A DNA stretch of 64,000 nt from Pseudomonadota bacterium. Lineage in GTDB: Bacteria; Desulfobacterota; Desulfovibrionia; Desulfovibrionales; Desulfovibrionaceae. Location of the stretch: positions 1 through 64,000 of the forward strand of contig JAHJLB010000018.1 of assembly GCA_018822105.1 (NCBI GenBank), in the 5' to 3' direction. The position numbers and the translations under genes are program-made. Below the pieces are notes generated by a model. The model saw only the letters and a program-made list of their open reading frames with translations. It made no database searches and had not been told where the DNA came from. Positions 9,839 through 24,330 of this stretch are shown here, piece after piece (the first letter of the stretch is position 1; every line of letters begins with the position of its first letter).

Positions 9839-10546
9839 ATGGCGGACCCCACCCCCCTGCCTCCCCGACCCGGCCCGCAGCCGGAAACCGCCCCAGGCGC
9901 CGCCGCAAGGCCACGGCGCCTGTGGTCCCCGGCCACGGTGCTCGTGGCCCTTTCCGCCGCTTCCGCCCTTGTGTTCCTGTTCCGCAGCCTTGCGCTGCCC
10001 GAGGACGCGGCCCGTCTGGTGGTGCTGGGCCTGGCCCTGGCCCTGGCCGGAGGTCTGCTGGCCCAGGCCGTGGCCCTGCGCCGGGCACGGGCCAGGCTGC
10101 GCGCCTTCGAGCTCGAAAGGGATTCCTGCCAGGCTTCCGGCTCAGGCTCCGCGCTGCGGCGTGCGGCCGGGCGCGTGGCGGTCATCGCCACGGATCCGCA
10201 GGGGCTTGTCCAGGCCTACAACATCGGGGCCGAGGCCATGCTGGGCCATGCGCCCGGCGAGGTGCTGGGGCGCATGAATCTTGCCGAGTTCAGCCCGGCC
10301 CCCGTGTCCGGGCCAGGCTGCGGCCCATCTTCTCCGGGACCGGACCCGGCGGCGCAGGTCTTCGCGGTCCTGGCCGCAAACGCGCGCCAAGGCGGTCGCG
10401 GGACTGCGGACCTCCGCCCCTTGACCTGGGTGCGCTCGGACGGGCGGACGGTGCCGATCCAGCTCGCCCTCAGCGGCGTGTATTCGCCCCAGGGCGCGCT
10501 GGAGGGCTTCCTGGCCGTGGGGCTGGACCTGTCGGACCTGTCCTAG
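9839..10546 (+). CDS. Membrane-anchored PAS-domain protein
   Basis: Two hydrophobic segments, then [36 protein letters not shown] (PAS) and [29 protein letters not shown] (PAC-like). Confidence 0.75.
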   Translation: MADPTPLPPRPGPQPETAPGAAARPRRLWSPATVLVALSAASALVFLFRSLALPEDAARLVVLGLALALAGGLLAQAVALRRARARLRAFELERDSCQASGSGSALRRAAGRVAVIATDPQGLVQAYNIGAEAMLGHAPGEVLGRMNLAEFSPAPVSGPGCGPSSPGPDPAAQVFAVLAANARQGGRGTADLRPLTWVRSDGRTVPIQLALSGVYSPQGALEGFLAVGLDLSDLS

Positions 10547-10751
10547 GCCCGGCCTTCCCCCTGGCGCCACGGCTTCCCTGACGGCGAAGCGTCACTTCCC
10601 TGACCATGCGCTCCTGCGCGCGCCGCAGCCCTGGCCGCCAAGGTCCGCCCGGCCTTGCTTTGCTCCTGTTGGCCCGGACTTTGCTTGTTCTCCTGCGGGG
10701 ACGCCGCGTCCAATGCCCCGGACCCCGGCCAGACCCCCCAAGGAGGACCCC

Positions 10752-11246
10752 ATGACCCGGCCCGTCCACATAGCCATCCTGCCTGCCCTTGCTGCGGCCC
10801 TGTTCTTCTCTTTGGCCTGCTTGGCCGCCCAGCGCGGCGAGATCAGCGAACTGAAACGCTCCACCCAAAGCGAATACCGCGCCGAGGTGGCCTACATGCT
10901 GGTTTCCGATCCGGAGTACCTGCACCGCCTGCAGGAGCAGACCAAGCCCGTGGCCACGGTGACGGTGACGGCCTACAACGCCGACCCGTCCCAGACCGAC
11001 AGCGACCCGGACATCGCCGCCAGCATGCGCCGGGTCAAGCCCGGCACCATCGCCGTGTCCCGCGACCTCTTCGACCGGGGCTGGGTCTTCGGCCGCAAGG
11101 TGCGCCTGGAGGGCCTGGGCATCTTCGAGATCAACGACCTCATGGCCGCGCGGCACAACCGGGCCATAGACATCTTCCTCTACAGCAACAGCAAGGCCCT
11201 GGCCTTTGGCAAGCGCCGCATCAAGGCCGCCCTGCTCTACATCTAG
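10752..11246 (+). CDS. Exported 3D-domain (double-psi beta barrel) protein
   Basis: ATVTVTAYNADPSQTDSDPDIAASMRRVKPGTIAVSRDLFDRGWVFGRKVRLEGLG; 3D-domain pattern with signal anchor. Confidence 0.75.
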   Translation: MTRPVHIAILPALAAALFFSLACLAAQRGEISELKRSTQSEYRAEVAYMLVSDPEYLHRLQEQTKPVATVTVTAYNADPSQTDSDPDIAASMRRVKPGTIAVSRDLFDRGWVFGRKVRLEGLGIFEINDLMAARHNRAIDIFLYSNSKALAFGKRRIKAALLYI

Positions 11247-11270
11247 GCCGCAAGCCCCGGCGCAACGAAA

Positions 11271-11304
11271 AAGGCCCGCCCCGGAGTGATCCGGAGCGGG
11301 CCTT
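11271..11304 (-). terminator. Intrinsic terminator between convergent genes
   Basis: AAGGCCCGC-C-CCGGA-gtga-TCCGG-A-GCGGGCCTT, with A-tract on the left (U-tract on the minus strand). Confidence 0.75.
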
Positions 11305-11322
11305 GGGCGTTTGGCGGGAAGC

Positions 11323-11895
11323 TTAGGGCTTCTTGGGCTCGGCAGCGGGCTCGGCGGCCTTGGGGGCCTCAGCGGCCTTGGGAGCCTCGACGGCGGGAGC
11401 GGCGGCCTTGGGGGCCTCGACGGCCGCAGCGGCGGGCTTGGCGTTCAGGTCGATGGTGGTCTTGTTGAACTCTTCAATGATCTTGTTGGTGATGTCGCTG
11501 GTCTCATCGGAAGACAGCACCACATCCTTGGCGATGATGACGTCGACCTTGTTGTCCTTGCGGTACTTCTCAAGGATCTTGTTGAAATTCTCCTGGAGCA
11601 GGCCCACAACGCGCTGCTGCTCGGTGCCCATGGTGGTCTGGTACTTGGTCACGGCCTCCTGGAAGGCGGCGGCGTTCTCCTGGGTCTGCTTGGCCTGGAC
11701 CTTCTCCTGGGCGGCCTTGGCCTCGGCCTGGAGGTCCGTGCTCTTGGTGCGCAGGTAGGCCATGGCGTCCTGGCCGGGCTTGGATTCGCGGAAGACCTTG
11801 GCCCCGTCGACAACGGCGATTTTGGGGGTGTTGGAGCAGGCGGCGAGCAGGCTGGCCACGGCCACCAGGATCAGAAGGGAACCGAACTTCTTCAT
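11323..11895 (-). CDS. OmpH/Skp-like periplasmic chaperone-type lipoprotein with repetitive Ala/Pro/Glu/Lys tail
   Basis: MKKFGSLLILVAVASLLAACSNTPKIAVVDGAKVF...; coiled-coil middle; C-terminal EAPKAA repeats. Confidence 0.7.
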   Translation of the reverse strand: MKKFGSLLILVAVASLLAACSNTPKIAVVDGAKVFRESKPGQDAMAYLRTKSTDLQAEAKAAQEKVQAKQTQENAAAFQEAVTKYQTTMGTEQQRVVGLLQENFNKILEKYRKDNKVDVIIAKDVVLSSDETSDITNKIIEEFNKTTIDLNAKPAAAAVEAPKAAAPAVEAPKAAEAPKAAEPAAEPKKP

Positions 11896-11975
11896 TGTGT
11901 GAATCCTCTTTGTGTTTGGCGTCTTATGCCTTGCGCCCCTCTTGCATGCCGCCAGGGACGGGCAGGGATCGAATA

Positions 11976-12836
11976 TTACTCCGCTTCGCCGCCCTTGGCA
12001 AGTGCTGAGCCCGCTCCCGCCCCCGCCCCCGGGCCGGTCCGGCCAGCATTGACGGTCAGGAAGGGGCAGAACAGCGCCGCCTCGGGCGTCAGGGTGCCAT
12101 CCAGGGCATACAGCGTCAACGGGGGCAGAAGCGCAAAGCCCGGGCCGCGGCCGCGCTGCCCGCCACGCAGGCATTCCAGCAGCACCAGCTTGGGCGCCTG
12201 GCCGGCCCGGCCCTGCACGGGCAGGACGCGGCGCGGCGTCAGGCCGTGGTCCTCCAGAACGCGCAGCAGCTCCGGCAGGCGCTCGGCCAGGTGCACCGCG
12301 AACAGGCGCCCGAGCGGGCGCAGGCTGCGGGCCGCGCAGGCGGCGAAGGCCGCAAGCCCGCCCGGCCCCTCGAAGCGCGCCCGGTTGCGGGCAACGCTCG
12401 GACAGGGCCGGCCCGTGCCGGCCTTGCGGAAGGGCGGGTTGGCCAGGGCCAGCTCCAGGCCCGGAGCAGGATGGCGGTACTCCCGCACGTCGGCCAGCTC
12501 GGCCCGGAAGCTCCCGGCGAGGCCCAGGGCGCAGGCGTTGGCCTTCGCCGCCTCGACCATTTCCGGTCCGCTGTCGATGCCGGTGAGGGCAAGGCCGAGG
12601 TCGGGCCGCAGCAGGATGAGACCGAAGGACGCCGCCCCGCAGCCCGTGCCCAGGTCCAGCCCGGCGAGGCGAGACGCGCGTCCCGGCCTGGGAGGGGCCA
12701 GGGCCTGGGCGGCGAAGGCCGAAAGCAGCAGGGTGTCGGCCCCGAAGCGGAACCCCCCGGCAGGCTGGGCCAGCCCGCGCGGAAACAGGCCGCGCCGGGC
12801 CAGGGCTGAATCAGGAGGGGCTGCGGGCTGTGGCAC
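11976..12836 (-). CDS. tRNA1(Val) (adenine(37)-N6)-methyltransferase-like protein
   Basis: LDLGTGCGAASFGL SAM motif and LALANPPFRK (NPPF/Y catalytic motif). Confidence 0.75.
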   Translation of the reverse strand: MPQPAAPPDSALARRGLFPRGLAQPAGGFRFGADTLLLSAFAAQALAPPRPGRASRLAGLDLGTGCGAASFGLILLRPDLGLALTGIDSGPEMVEAAKANACALGLAGSFRAELADVREYRHPAPGLELALANPPFRKAGTGRPCPSVARNRARFEGPGGLAAFAACAARSLRPLGRLFAVHLAERLPELLRVLEDHGLTPRRVLPVQGRAGQAPKLVLLECLRGGQRGRGPGFALLPPLTLYALDGTLTPEAALFCPFLTVNAGRTGPGAGAGAGSALAKGGEAE

Positions 12837-12851
12837 GGATTGCTCGGCGGC

Positions 12852-14027
12852 CTATTCCACGGCCTGCGGGGTCAGGGCGCGCAACTGCTCCTGGGCGCGC
12901 TCCAGCAGGGCCTTGGGCATGGTCTTGACCAGGGCCTCCTTGTGCATGGCGGCCATGGCCTCTCCGCCCTGCGCCGCCAGCTCCAACCACACGTACGACT
13001 GCACGGGGTCCTTGGGCAAGCCGCCCGCGCCTGCGGCGTAGAGGGTGCCCAGGTGCAGCCGGGCCTTGGAATCCCCGGCCTGGGCGGCCCGCTTCAGCTG
13101 GCGCGTGGCCTCGGCCAGGTTCTTGTCCCCGCGCGCCTCGGCCTCGCCCAGGGCCAGCTGGGTCTTGGCCTGGGCGTGGCCGGCCGCTGCTGCCGTGCGC
13201 AGCCAGCGCAGCCCTTCCTCGCGGTCCTGGAGCACGCCTTCGCCGCGCAAAAGCAGCAGGCCAAGGGAATATTGGGCCTCCACCACGCCCAGGCCGGCGG
13301 CCAGGCGGCAGTTCTTGGCCGCGGCCACGGGGTCGCGCTTCACGCCCCGGCCCAGGGACTGGAGGGTGAAGAGGTTGTACATGGCCTTGGCGTGCCCGCG
13401 CCGCGCCGCCAGCAGAAAGAGGTCATGGGCCTCGGAGTCGCTCTTGCGCACCGCCGGGTCGTTCAAGAGCAGCATGCCCGCGCGGTACAGGGCCTCGGCG
13501 CTGCCCTGGGTGCCGCTGGCCCGGTACCAGCGCAGGGCCTCCGGCTTGTCTACTGTTCCGGCCTGGCCCGTGGCCAGGACCTCGGCCAGGTCGAACTGGG
13601 CCAGCGGGTTGCCCTGGTTGGCGGCCAGCAGCAGCAGGCGCGAGGCCTCGGGCAGGTTCGCCGGCTCGCCCAGGCCCTTGCGGTGCATCACTGCCAGCCA
13701 GTGCTGGGCGCCGGCGTGCTGCTGCTCCGCCGCGCGGGAGAGCCAGACCCTGGCCTGGGCATAGTCCCGGTCAAGGCCGCGGCCCTCGAGATAGCGCGAG
13801 CCCAGGGCGTACTGGTCCTCGGCCTTGCCGGCCTCGGCGTTGGCGCGTTCGGCGGCGATTTTGTCCGGGGCGTCGTCCGCCGGGGAGGCTGTCTTCTGCA
13901 CGGGCTTGAGCCCCCATTTCAGCTGGGCCTGGGCCGCCGCCGGGGCATGAAGGAGCAGTGCGAGGCTGAGCGCCAGCACGGGGATCAAGGAACCAGGGGC
14001 AAGGGGGCGGAATGGGCGTCTGTCCAT
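12852..14027 (-). CDS. Exported Sel1-repeat protein
   Basis: Repeated A-x-YxLGxxxxxGxG...A..W...AA..G...A; signal peptide. Confidence 0.85.
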   Translation of the reverse strand: MDRRPFRPLAPGSLIPVLALSLALLLHAPAAAQAQLKWGLKPVQKTASPADDAPDKIAAERANAEAGKAEDQYALGSRYLEGRGLDRDYAQARVWLSRAAEQQHAGAQHWLAVMHRKGLGEPANLPEASRLLLLAANQGNPLAQFDLAEVLATGQAGTVDKPEALRWYRASGTQGSAEALYRAGMLLLNDPAVRKSDSEAHDLFLLAARRGHAKAMYNLFTLQSLGRGVKRDPVAAAKNCRLAAGLGVVEAQYSLGLLLLRGEGVLQDREEGLRWLRTAAAAGHAQAKTQLALGEAEARGDKNLAEATRQLKRAAQAGDSKARLHLGTLYAAGAGGLPKDPVQSYVWLELAAQGGEAMAAMHKEALVKTMPKALLERAQEQLRALTPQAVE

Positions 14028-14110
14028 GCGGCTCTCCCGGACGAAGGTATCAGGTGGGCAATATGCCAGGAACGTGCGGGAGTGTCGAGAGGCAAGTCCG
14101 GGGGCCGGCG

Positions 14111-15439
14111 TCAGGCGACGCGGGCCATGATGGGGCCGCCCGTGGCCACGATGGAGGGCGAGGCTGCGGGCGCGTCGGTGAAGACCATGTTCAGGATGCG
14201 CGCCGGAGTTTCGCTGATGTTCTGCACCGTGCGCTCGTTGACCACGGAGTTGTCGGCGTTGACGGTCTGGGAGAGGTTCAGGTTGAGGATGTTCTCCCTG
14301 TTCTCCGGGAAGCTGTAGGACACGCTCTTGTTGATGGAGTTGTCCAGGGTCAGGTTGCGCGTCTCCGGGAAGAAGTTCTGGTTGGTCACGCTACGCGGCT
14401 CGGAAAGGTCCAGGTTCAGGCTCTGGTTGCTGATCTCGTTGACCTGCATGGACGGGCGGGGGTCCGCCTCCATGAGGCGGATGACCGTGGGCCGCTCGTC
14501 GGCGAAGAGCACATGGGGCGGGTCAAAGGTCGAGGGCTTCAGGGTGTCCGAGGCCAGCACGGCCTGCCCGAAGTGGACGCGGTGGGGCTCCCAGACATAG
14601 GGGGCCTTGTAGGGCTGGTAGGCCGTGGAGCTGGTGGTGTGGGTGTCCACATGCATGGGGTGGTGCGCCACATGGCTGTTGCGCGGGGCGTGGAAGCGCG
14701 AGGCCGGGCCGGGCTGCACAAAGCCCACGGGAGAGGGCACCGTGCGCCCGCCGGGGGACACGGTGAAGGGCCCGGTGCCGGGGGTGGGCGGCATGCCCGC
14801 CGTGGCCTGGCCCATGGCCTGGCCCAGGCGCAGCTCCATGGGCGGAAACCCGGCCCCGGCGTAGGCCATGGTGGTCATGCCCGCGGCCTGGCTGGGGCCA
14901 GCCCCTGGGTTGCTGGAAGCCCCCGGAGCCACGGTGGCGGTGCTGGCCGAAACAGCCCCTGGCGCGCCCATGCCGGACACGGCGGAAGCCCCGGGACTGC
15001 CCGATCCGGCCGAGATGCCGCCGCCGGCTGATCCGCCGCCGCCCACATAGCCGCCACCGCCGCCGCCCATGTATCCGCCGCCGCCGCCGCCCACAAGGCC
15101 GCCGATGCCGCCGGGGCTGGTGCCGCCCTGCGTGGCCGGGGTTACGGGAACGGAGGCTGCCGGGCCGGGGATGGGAGCGTTGGTCGCGGCGCTCTGGTAG
15201 ACCATGCCGCCGCCTGCGGGAGCGGCATAGGGGATGCGCGCCGGGGTGGTGTCGATGGGCACGTAGCCCGCGCCGATGTATGGGATGGTGGCGGTGACGG
15301 GATAGACCGGGGTGTGCCCGGCGGGCGCGGGGGTCACGTGCCCGGCGGGCCCGGCCATGAAGCTTCCTGCCGGCCCTGCCGTGGTGTGTCCGGCCGGCCC
15401 GGCGACGATGTTGTCCGTGAGCCCGTACATGCCCGCCAT
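14111..15439 (-). CDS. Low-complexity hypothetical protein: AGPAGH repeats, Gly-rich block, Asn-rich C-terminus
   Basis: 442-aa ORF with distinct compositional blocks; no recognised domain. Confidence 0.6.
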   Translation of the reverse strand: MAGMYGLTDNIVAGPAGHTTAGPAGSFMAGPAGHVTPAPAGHTPVYPVTATIPYIGAGYVPIDTTPARIPYAAPAGGGMVYQSAATNAPIPGPAASVPVTPATQGGTSPGGIGGLVGGGGGGYMGGGGGGYVGGGGSAGGGISAGSGSPGASAVSGMGAPGAVSASTATVAPGASSNPGAGPSQAAGMTTMAYAGAGFPPMELRLGQAMGQATAGMPPTPGTGPFTVSPGGRTVPSPVGFVQPGPASRFHAPRNSHVAHHPMHVDTHTTSSTAYQPYKAPYVWEPHRVHFGQAVLASDTLKPSTFDPPHVLFADERPTVIRLMEADPRPSMQVNEISNQSLNLDLSEPRSVTNQNFFPETRNLTLDNSINKSVSYSFPENRENILNLNLSQTVNADNSVVNERTVQNISETPARILNMVFTDAPAASPSIVATGGPIMARVA

Positions 15440-15498
15440 CCCCTTGCCCGGATGCCGACCGTGGACCGGTCGGACCAGGCTCCTGTTTCAGGATGTCA

Positions 15499-15528
15499 AG
15501 AATACGCCTGACGGTCAGCCGTCGTCAA
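15499..15528 (-). promoter_or_regulatory. Sigma70-like promoter with palindrome in the spacer
   Basis: Minus strand TTGACG-N18-TATTCT; CTGACcGTCAG palindrome at 15508-15518 within the spacer. Confidence 0.45.
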
Positions 15529-15566
15529 GCCCCTGCCGAAAAAAATGTGCCGCGCGGCGCAAGGCC

Positions 15567-16280
15567 CTAAAGGGCCGTCTTGCCGCGCATAAGCGGCTTG
15601 GGAACGCCCAGGGCGCCCAGCTTTTCCTTGAGCCCGCGCGTGTCCGCCGGCGTGCCCTGGAAGAACACCACCACGCGGAACCAGGGCTGGCCGTTGGCCG
15701 TGCCGTTCTCGATGGCGGCCTTGAGGCCCTGGCCCTTGACCCGCTTGAGGAAGGCCGTGGCCTGGTTCTGGTCGGGGAAGCTGGCCGCCTGGTAGATATA
15801 GTCGTAGCGCCGGGTATCCTCGTCCTTTGCCGCCTGCTTGTCCGGGGCTGCGGCCTTGTCCGGCTTCTTCTCGTCCTTCCTGGCGACCGCCTTGGCGCCG
15901 GCCTTGGCTTCCGCCTTGGGGCTCTGGGCTTCGGCCTTGTGCTTTTCCGGGGCCTTGCGCTCCTCGCTGTCAATGGGCCGCGAGGGCTGCGCCTCCGGCC
16001 CCTTCTTGGCCAGCTGGTCGCTGTAGGTGAGCTCCTCGGCCTTCAGGATCTCCGTGGAGGGGCCTGGGCGGGCCTGACCCTCCGTGGGCATGATGCGCTC
16101 AATGGGCGGGATGGCCGCCTCGGGCCGATGGCCCCGGCCCACCAGCACACCCAGCACGAAGAACAGGGACAGGGACAGGGTGGCCGCCGTGGCCAGGGCC
16201 GCCAGTCCGCCGAAGGTGCAGTTGAAGGTGTACATCCGGCCGTGCGAGCCGGGATCCTTGATCTTGATGGGCGCGTTCAT
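15567..16280 (-). CDS. SPOR-domain membrane protein
   Basis: Single TM, Lys/Ala-rich linker, C-terminal YIYQAASFPDQNQATAFLKRVKGQGLKAAIENGTANGQPWFRVVVFFQGTPADTRGLKEKL (SPOR). Confidence 0.85.
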   Translation of the reverse strand: MNAPIKIKDPGSHGRMYTFNCTFGGLAALATAATLSLSLFFVLGVLVGRGHRPEAAIPPIERIMPTEGQARPGPSTEILKAEELTYSDQLAKKGPEAQPSRPIDSEERKAPEKHKAEAQSPKAEAKAGAKAVARKDEKKPDKAAAPDKQAAKDEDTRRYDYIYQAASFPDQNQATAFLKRVKGQGLKAAIENGTANGQPWFRVVVFFQGTPADTRGLKEKLGALGVPKPLMRGKTAL

Positions 16281-16313
16281 TGCTGTGCTCCTTGCGGGTG
16301 CTGCGGGACGGGC

Positions 16314-18029
16314 CTAGGGGGCGGCTTCGCCCGTCGCGTCCTCAACCGTCTGCTCCACGACCTGGTCCATGCGCTCCGGCGCCTCCACCCCCAAGAGATC
16401 GAGCCCGGCGGCCAGGGTGGCGGCCACGCAGGACAGGAGCAGCAGGCGCGCGGCCGCCACTTCGGGCCCGGCGGAAAGCACATGGTGCTTGGAATAATAG
16501 CGGTGCAAGGCCGCAGCCAGCTCCGAGAGATAGTGGCTCACCTGATGCGGAGCGAGCTGCTCCGCCGCCTGGGCCACCACGTCCGGAAAGCGCTCCAGCA
16601 GGCGGCAGACCTCCAGGTCGTCCACGCCCGCGAGCCCGGCATAGGCCGCCGGTCCCGGGCTAGCGGGCCGTATTCCCGCGAGCTCCGCCTTGGCCAGCAT
16701 GGAGTAGACGCGGGCGTGGGCGTACTGCACGTAGAACACGGGATTGTCCATGCTCTTCCTGCGCACCAGCTCCAGGTCGAACTCCAGCTGGGAGTCGCTC
16801 TTGCGCGAGAGGAACAGGAAGCGCGCCGCATCGGTGCCGACATAGGCAACCACGTCGGAAAGGGTCTCGAACTTCCCGGCCCTGGTGCTCATGGCCACCT
16901 GCTCGCCGTCCTTGAGCAGGCTCACCAGCTGCACCAGGATCACCTGCAGGGCGCCCTTTCTGCCCAGGGCCTCCACCGCGCCCTGCATGCGCGAGACATA
17001 GCCGTGGTGGTCCGCGCCCCAGATGTCGATGACGCGGTCAAAGCCGCGCTGGAACTTGTCGTGGTGGTAGCTGATGTCCGAGGCGAAATAGGTCAGCTCG
17101 CCGGAGGATTTGCGCAGCACGCGGTCCTTGTCGTCGCCGAAGTTCGTGCTGCGGAACCACAGGGCCCCGTCTTCTTCGTATGCCAGGTCGCGGGCCAGGA
17201 GATCGGCGAAGGTCTCGTCCACCTTGCTCAAAGCCCCCGGGCCGTCCGTCTGCACCAGGCTCTTCTCTGAAAACCACCGGTCATGGCCCACACGGAAGTC
17301 CGCCAGGTCTTTTTGTATCCCGCCCAGTATGTCCGCCACCGCATGGCTGAAGCAGATATCAATTGCAGTGTTTTCAGGTTGTTCGAAAATGTCTGGATTT
17401 TGTCTATACACTTCGGCGGCTATATCCTTGATATACTCCCCACGATAAAAATCCTCTAGATCCTCGCCCTGCCGGCCAGCCAGCTGGCGCAGGCGAAGCC
17501 AGACCGAGTCGCCCAGGATGCGCATCTGGCGCCCGGCATCGTTGACGTAGTATTCGCACTCCACCTGATGCCCGGTCTTCTTCAGCAGGCGCGCCAGGGA
17601 GTCGCCCAGGGCAGCGCCACGGCCATGCCCGATGTGCAGCGGTCCAGTGGGATTGGCCGAAACGTACTCCACCTGGACCCTCTGGCCGCGCCCCAGGTCC
17701 GACGCGCCATAGGCCGCGCCGGCCGCCTGCACATCCGCCAGAATGCCGTGCCAGAAGCCGGGGGCGAAGGTCACGTTGAGGAACCCGGGCCCGGCCACCT
17801 CCACACGCTCCAGCTGGTCGGCCCGGGTGCGCAGGTCCGCAGCCAGGGCCTCGGCCAGTTCGCGCGGCTTCATGCCCGCGGCGCCCGCCAGCAGCATGCA
17901 CACGTTGGCCGAATAGTCGCCGAACTTGCGCTCGCGCGGGGGCTCGATGACGGCCTTCTCCGGCCAGGGCAGGGCGCGCTCGGTCAGCGCGCTGCGCAGC
18001 ATCTCTTCAAAGTATTGCTTGGCTTTCAT
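16314..18029 (-). CDS. argS: Arginyl-tRNA synthetase
   Basis: [24 protein letters not shown] (HIGH), C-terminal anticodon-binding DALR region; starts [15 protein letters not shown]. Confidence 0.95.
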   Translation of the reverse strand: MKAKQYFEEMLRSALTERALPWPEKAVIEPPRERKFGDYSANVCMLLAGAAGMKPRELAEALAADLRTRADQLERVEVAGPGFLNVTFAPGFWHGILADVQAAGAAYGASDLGRGQRVQVEYVSANPTGPLHIGHGRGAALGDSLARLLKKTGHQVECEYYVNDAGRQMRILGDSVWLRLRQLAGRQGEDLEDFYRGEYIKDIAAEVYRQNPDIFEQPENTAIDICFSHAVADILGGIQKDLADFRVGHDRWFSEKSLVQTDGPGALSKVDETFADLLARDLAYEEDGALWFRSTNFGDDKDRVLRKSSGELTYFASDISYHHDKFQRGFDRVIDIWGADHHGYVSRMQGAVEALGRKGALQVILVQLVSLLKDGEQVAMSTRAGKFETLSDVVAYVGTDAARFLFLSRKSDSQLEFDLELVRRKSMDNPVFYVQYAHARVYSMLAKAELAGIRPASPGPAAYAGLAGVDDLEVCRLLERFPDVVAQAAEQLAPHQVSHYLSELAAALHRYYSKHHVLSAGPEVAAARLLLLSCVAATLAAGLDLLGVEAPERMDQVVEQTVEDATGEAAP

Positions 18030-18154
18030 GCACTCCCCTCGGAAAATCTGCCCCCCTCTACCACCTTTCGCGGCGCAACAAAAGTCCCGCCAAGAGGGGG
18101 GGGCCGGGGCTCCACGCCCTCCGGCCGCCGGAGGCGAAGATCCGGCCCGAGCCT

Positions 18155-19054
18155 CTAGCGCCGGCGCGGCCTGCGCCCCTGGGGCGCCTTGGGCTCGTCG
18201 GTCTCGGGCGGCATGGCGTCGCCGGGCTGCAGGGTCGCGGTGGCCGGGATGACAAGGGGCTGGCCGAGGTTGGCCAACCGGGCCACGATGACCTCGGGAT
18301 TGGGGTAGGTGTCCTTGAGGCCCATGAGGATCTCGCGGGCCTTGGGGATGTTGCGCTCGGCCTCGTAGGCGTCGGCCAGCAGATAGGCGCTCATGACCTT
18401 GACGTCCTGCGGGGCCTTGGGCAGGGCCAGGATGCCCTCCAGGATGACCTTGACCTTGGCCCACTGCCAGGTCAGGCTGTGGGTTTGCGCCAACTCGTAC
18501 ATGGCGCGGCTTTTGGTCTCCACATCCTTGGCCTGGGCCACGCACTGGGTCAGCAGGTCCACGGCCAGGTCGCTCTTGCCCATTGCGCGATTGGCCACGG
18601 CCATGCGCATCTGGGCCTGCACGGCCTTGGCCATGTCGCCGTTGCTCGTGTCCAGGCAGCGGCCCCAGGCGTCCACGGCCTTTCTGCGCAGCCCCTGCAA
18701 CTCATAGAGCTCGCCCAGACGGTACAGCAGCGGCCAGTTGATCTCCGCCCTGCTGTTGTACTCCAGGGTGGCGGTCTCCAGCAGCGTCACGGCCTTGCCC
18801 AGGTCGCCCTTGACCCCGGAGGCGATCTCCACCAGCCGCGTCCAGGCCTCCAGGCGGTGCTTGCCCTGGGGGTCGGCCTGGAGATAGCGCTCGTAGGCCG
18901 TCTCGGCCTCCAGGAAATACCCCCCGGCGTAGGCGTCGCGGGCGATGGCCAGGTCCAGGGCCGGCCCGGACGGCGCGCCCCGGTCGCAGGCCGGCAGGCC
19001 TGCGCACAGGACGCAGAACAGCGCCAGCAAGAGGATCCGCGCGCGAGCGCCCAT
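18155..19054 (-). CDS. TPR-type lipoprotein
   Basis: [26 protein letters not shown] lipobox; TPR-like helices; downstream of gyrA. Confidence 0.8.
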   Translation of the reverse strand: MGARARILLLALFCVLCAGLPACDRGAPSGPALDLAIARDAYAGGYFLEAETAYERYLQADPQGKHRLEAWTRLVEIASGVKGDLGKAVTLLETATLEYNSRAEINWPLLYRLGELYELQGLRRKAVDAWGRCLDTSNGDMAKAVQAQMRMAVANRAMGKSDLAVDLLTQCVAQAKDVETKSRAMYELAQTHSLTWQWAKVKVILEGILALPKAPQDVKVMSAYLLADAYEAERNIPKAREILMGLKDTYPNPEVIVARLANLGQPLVIPATATLQPGDAMPPETDEPKAPQGRRPRRR

Positions 19055-19067
19055 ACGGCCTCCGGGG

Positions 19068-21539
<2,472 letters not shown>

Positions 21540-21780
21540 GTATATCCTCCGTATATGGCGGGCGGAGCGGCGGCGGGGGCAGAGGCCAGGCCCCTATCCC
21601 CCGGACCCCCAGCTCCGCCGGGGGTCCTGCGGTCCTCCGGCCCACCCCGAAGGGGCTGGTCCGAGGAAACCGTGCAGGACAAACTCATGAACAACAACAA
21701 ACCTCAACAGCCGGGAATCCCAAAGGGCATCCGCCGCTTTGGCTGGGGCTTGGGGGCAGCGCCCCCAAGGGCTCATTCCA

Positions 21781-24330
<2,550 letters not shown>

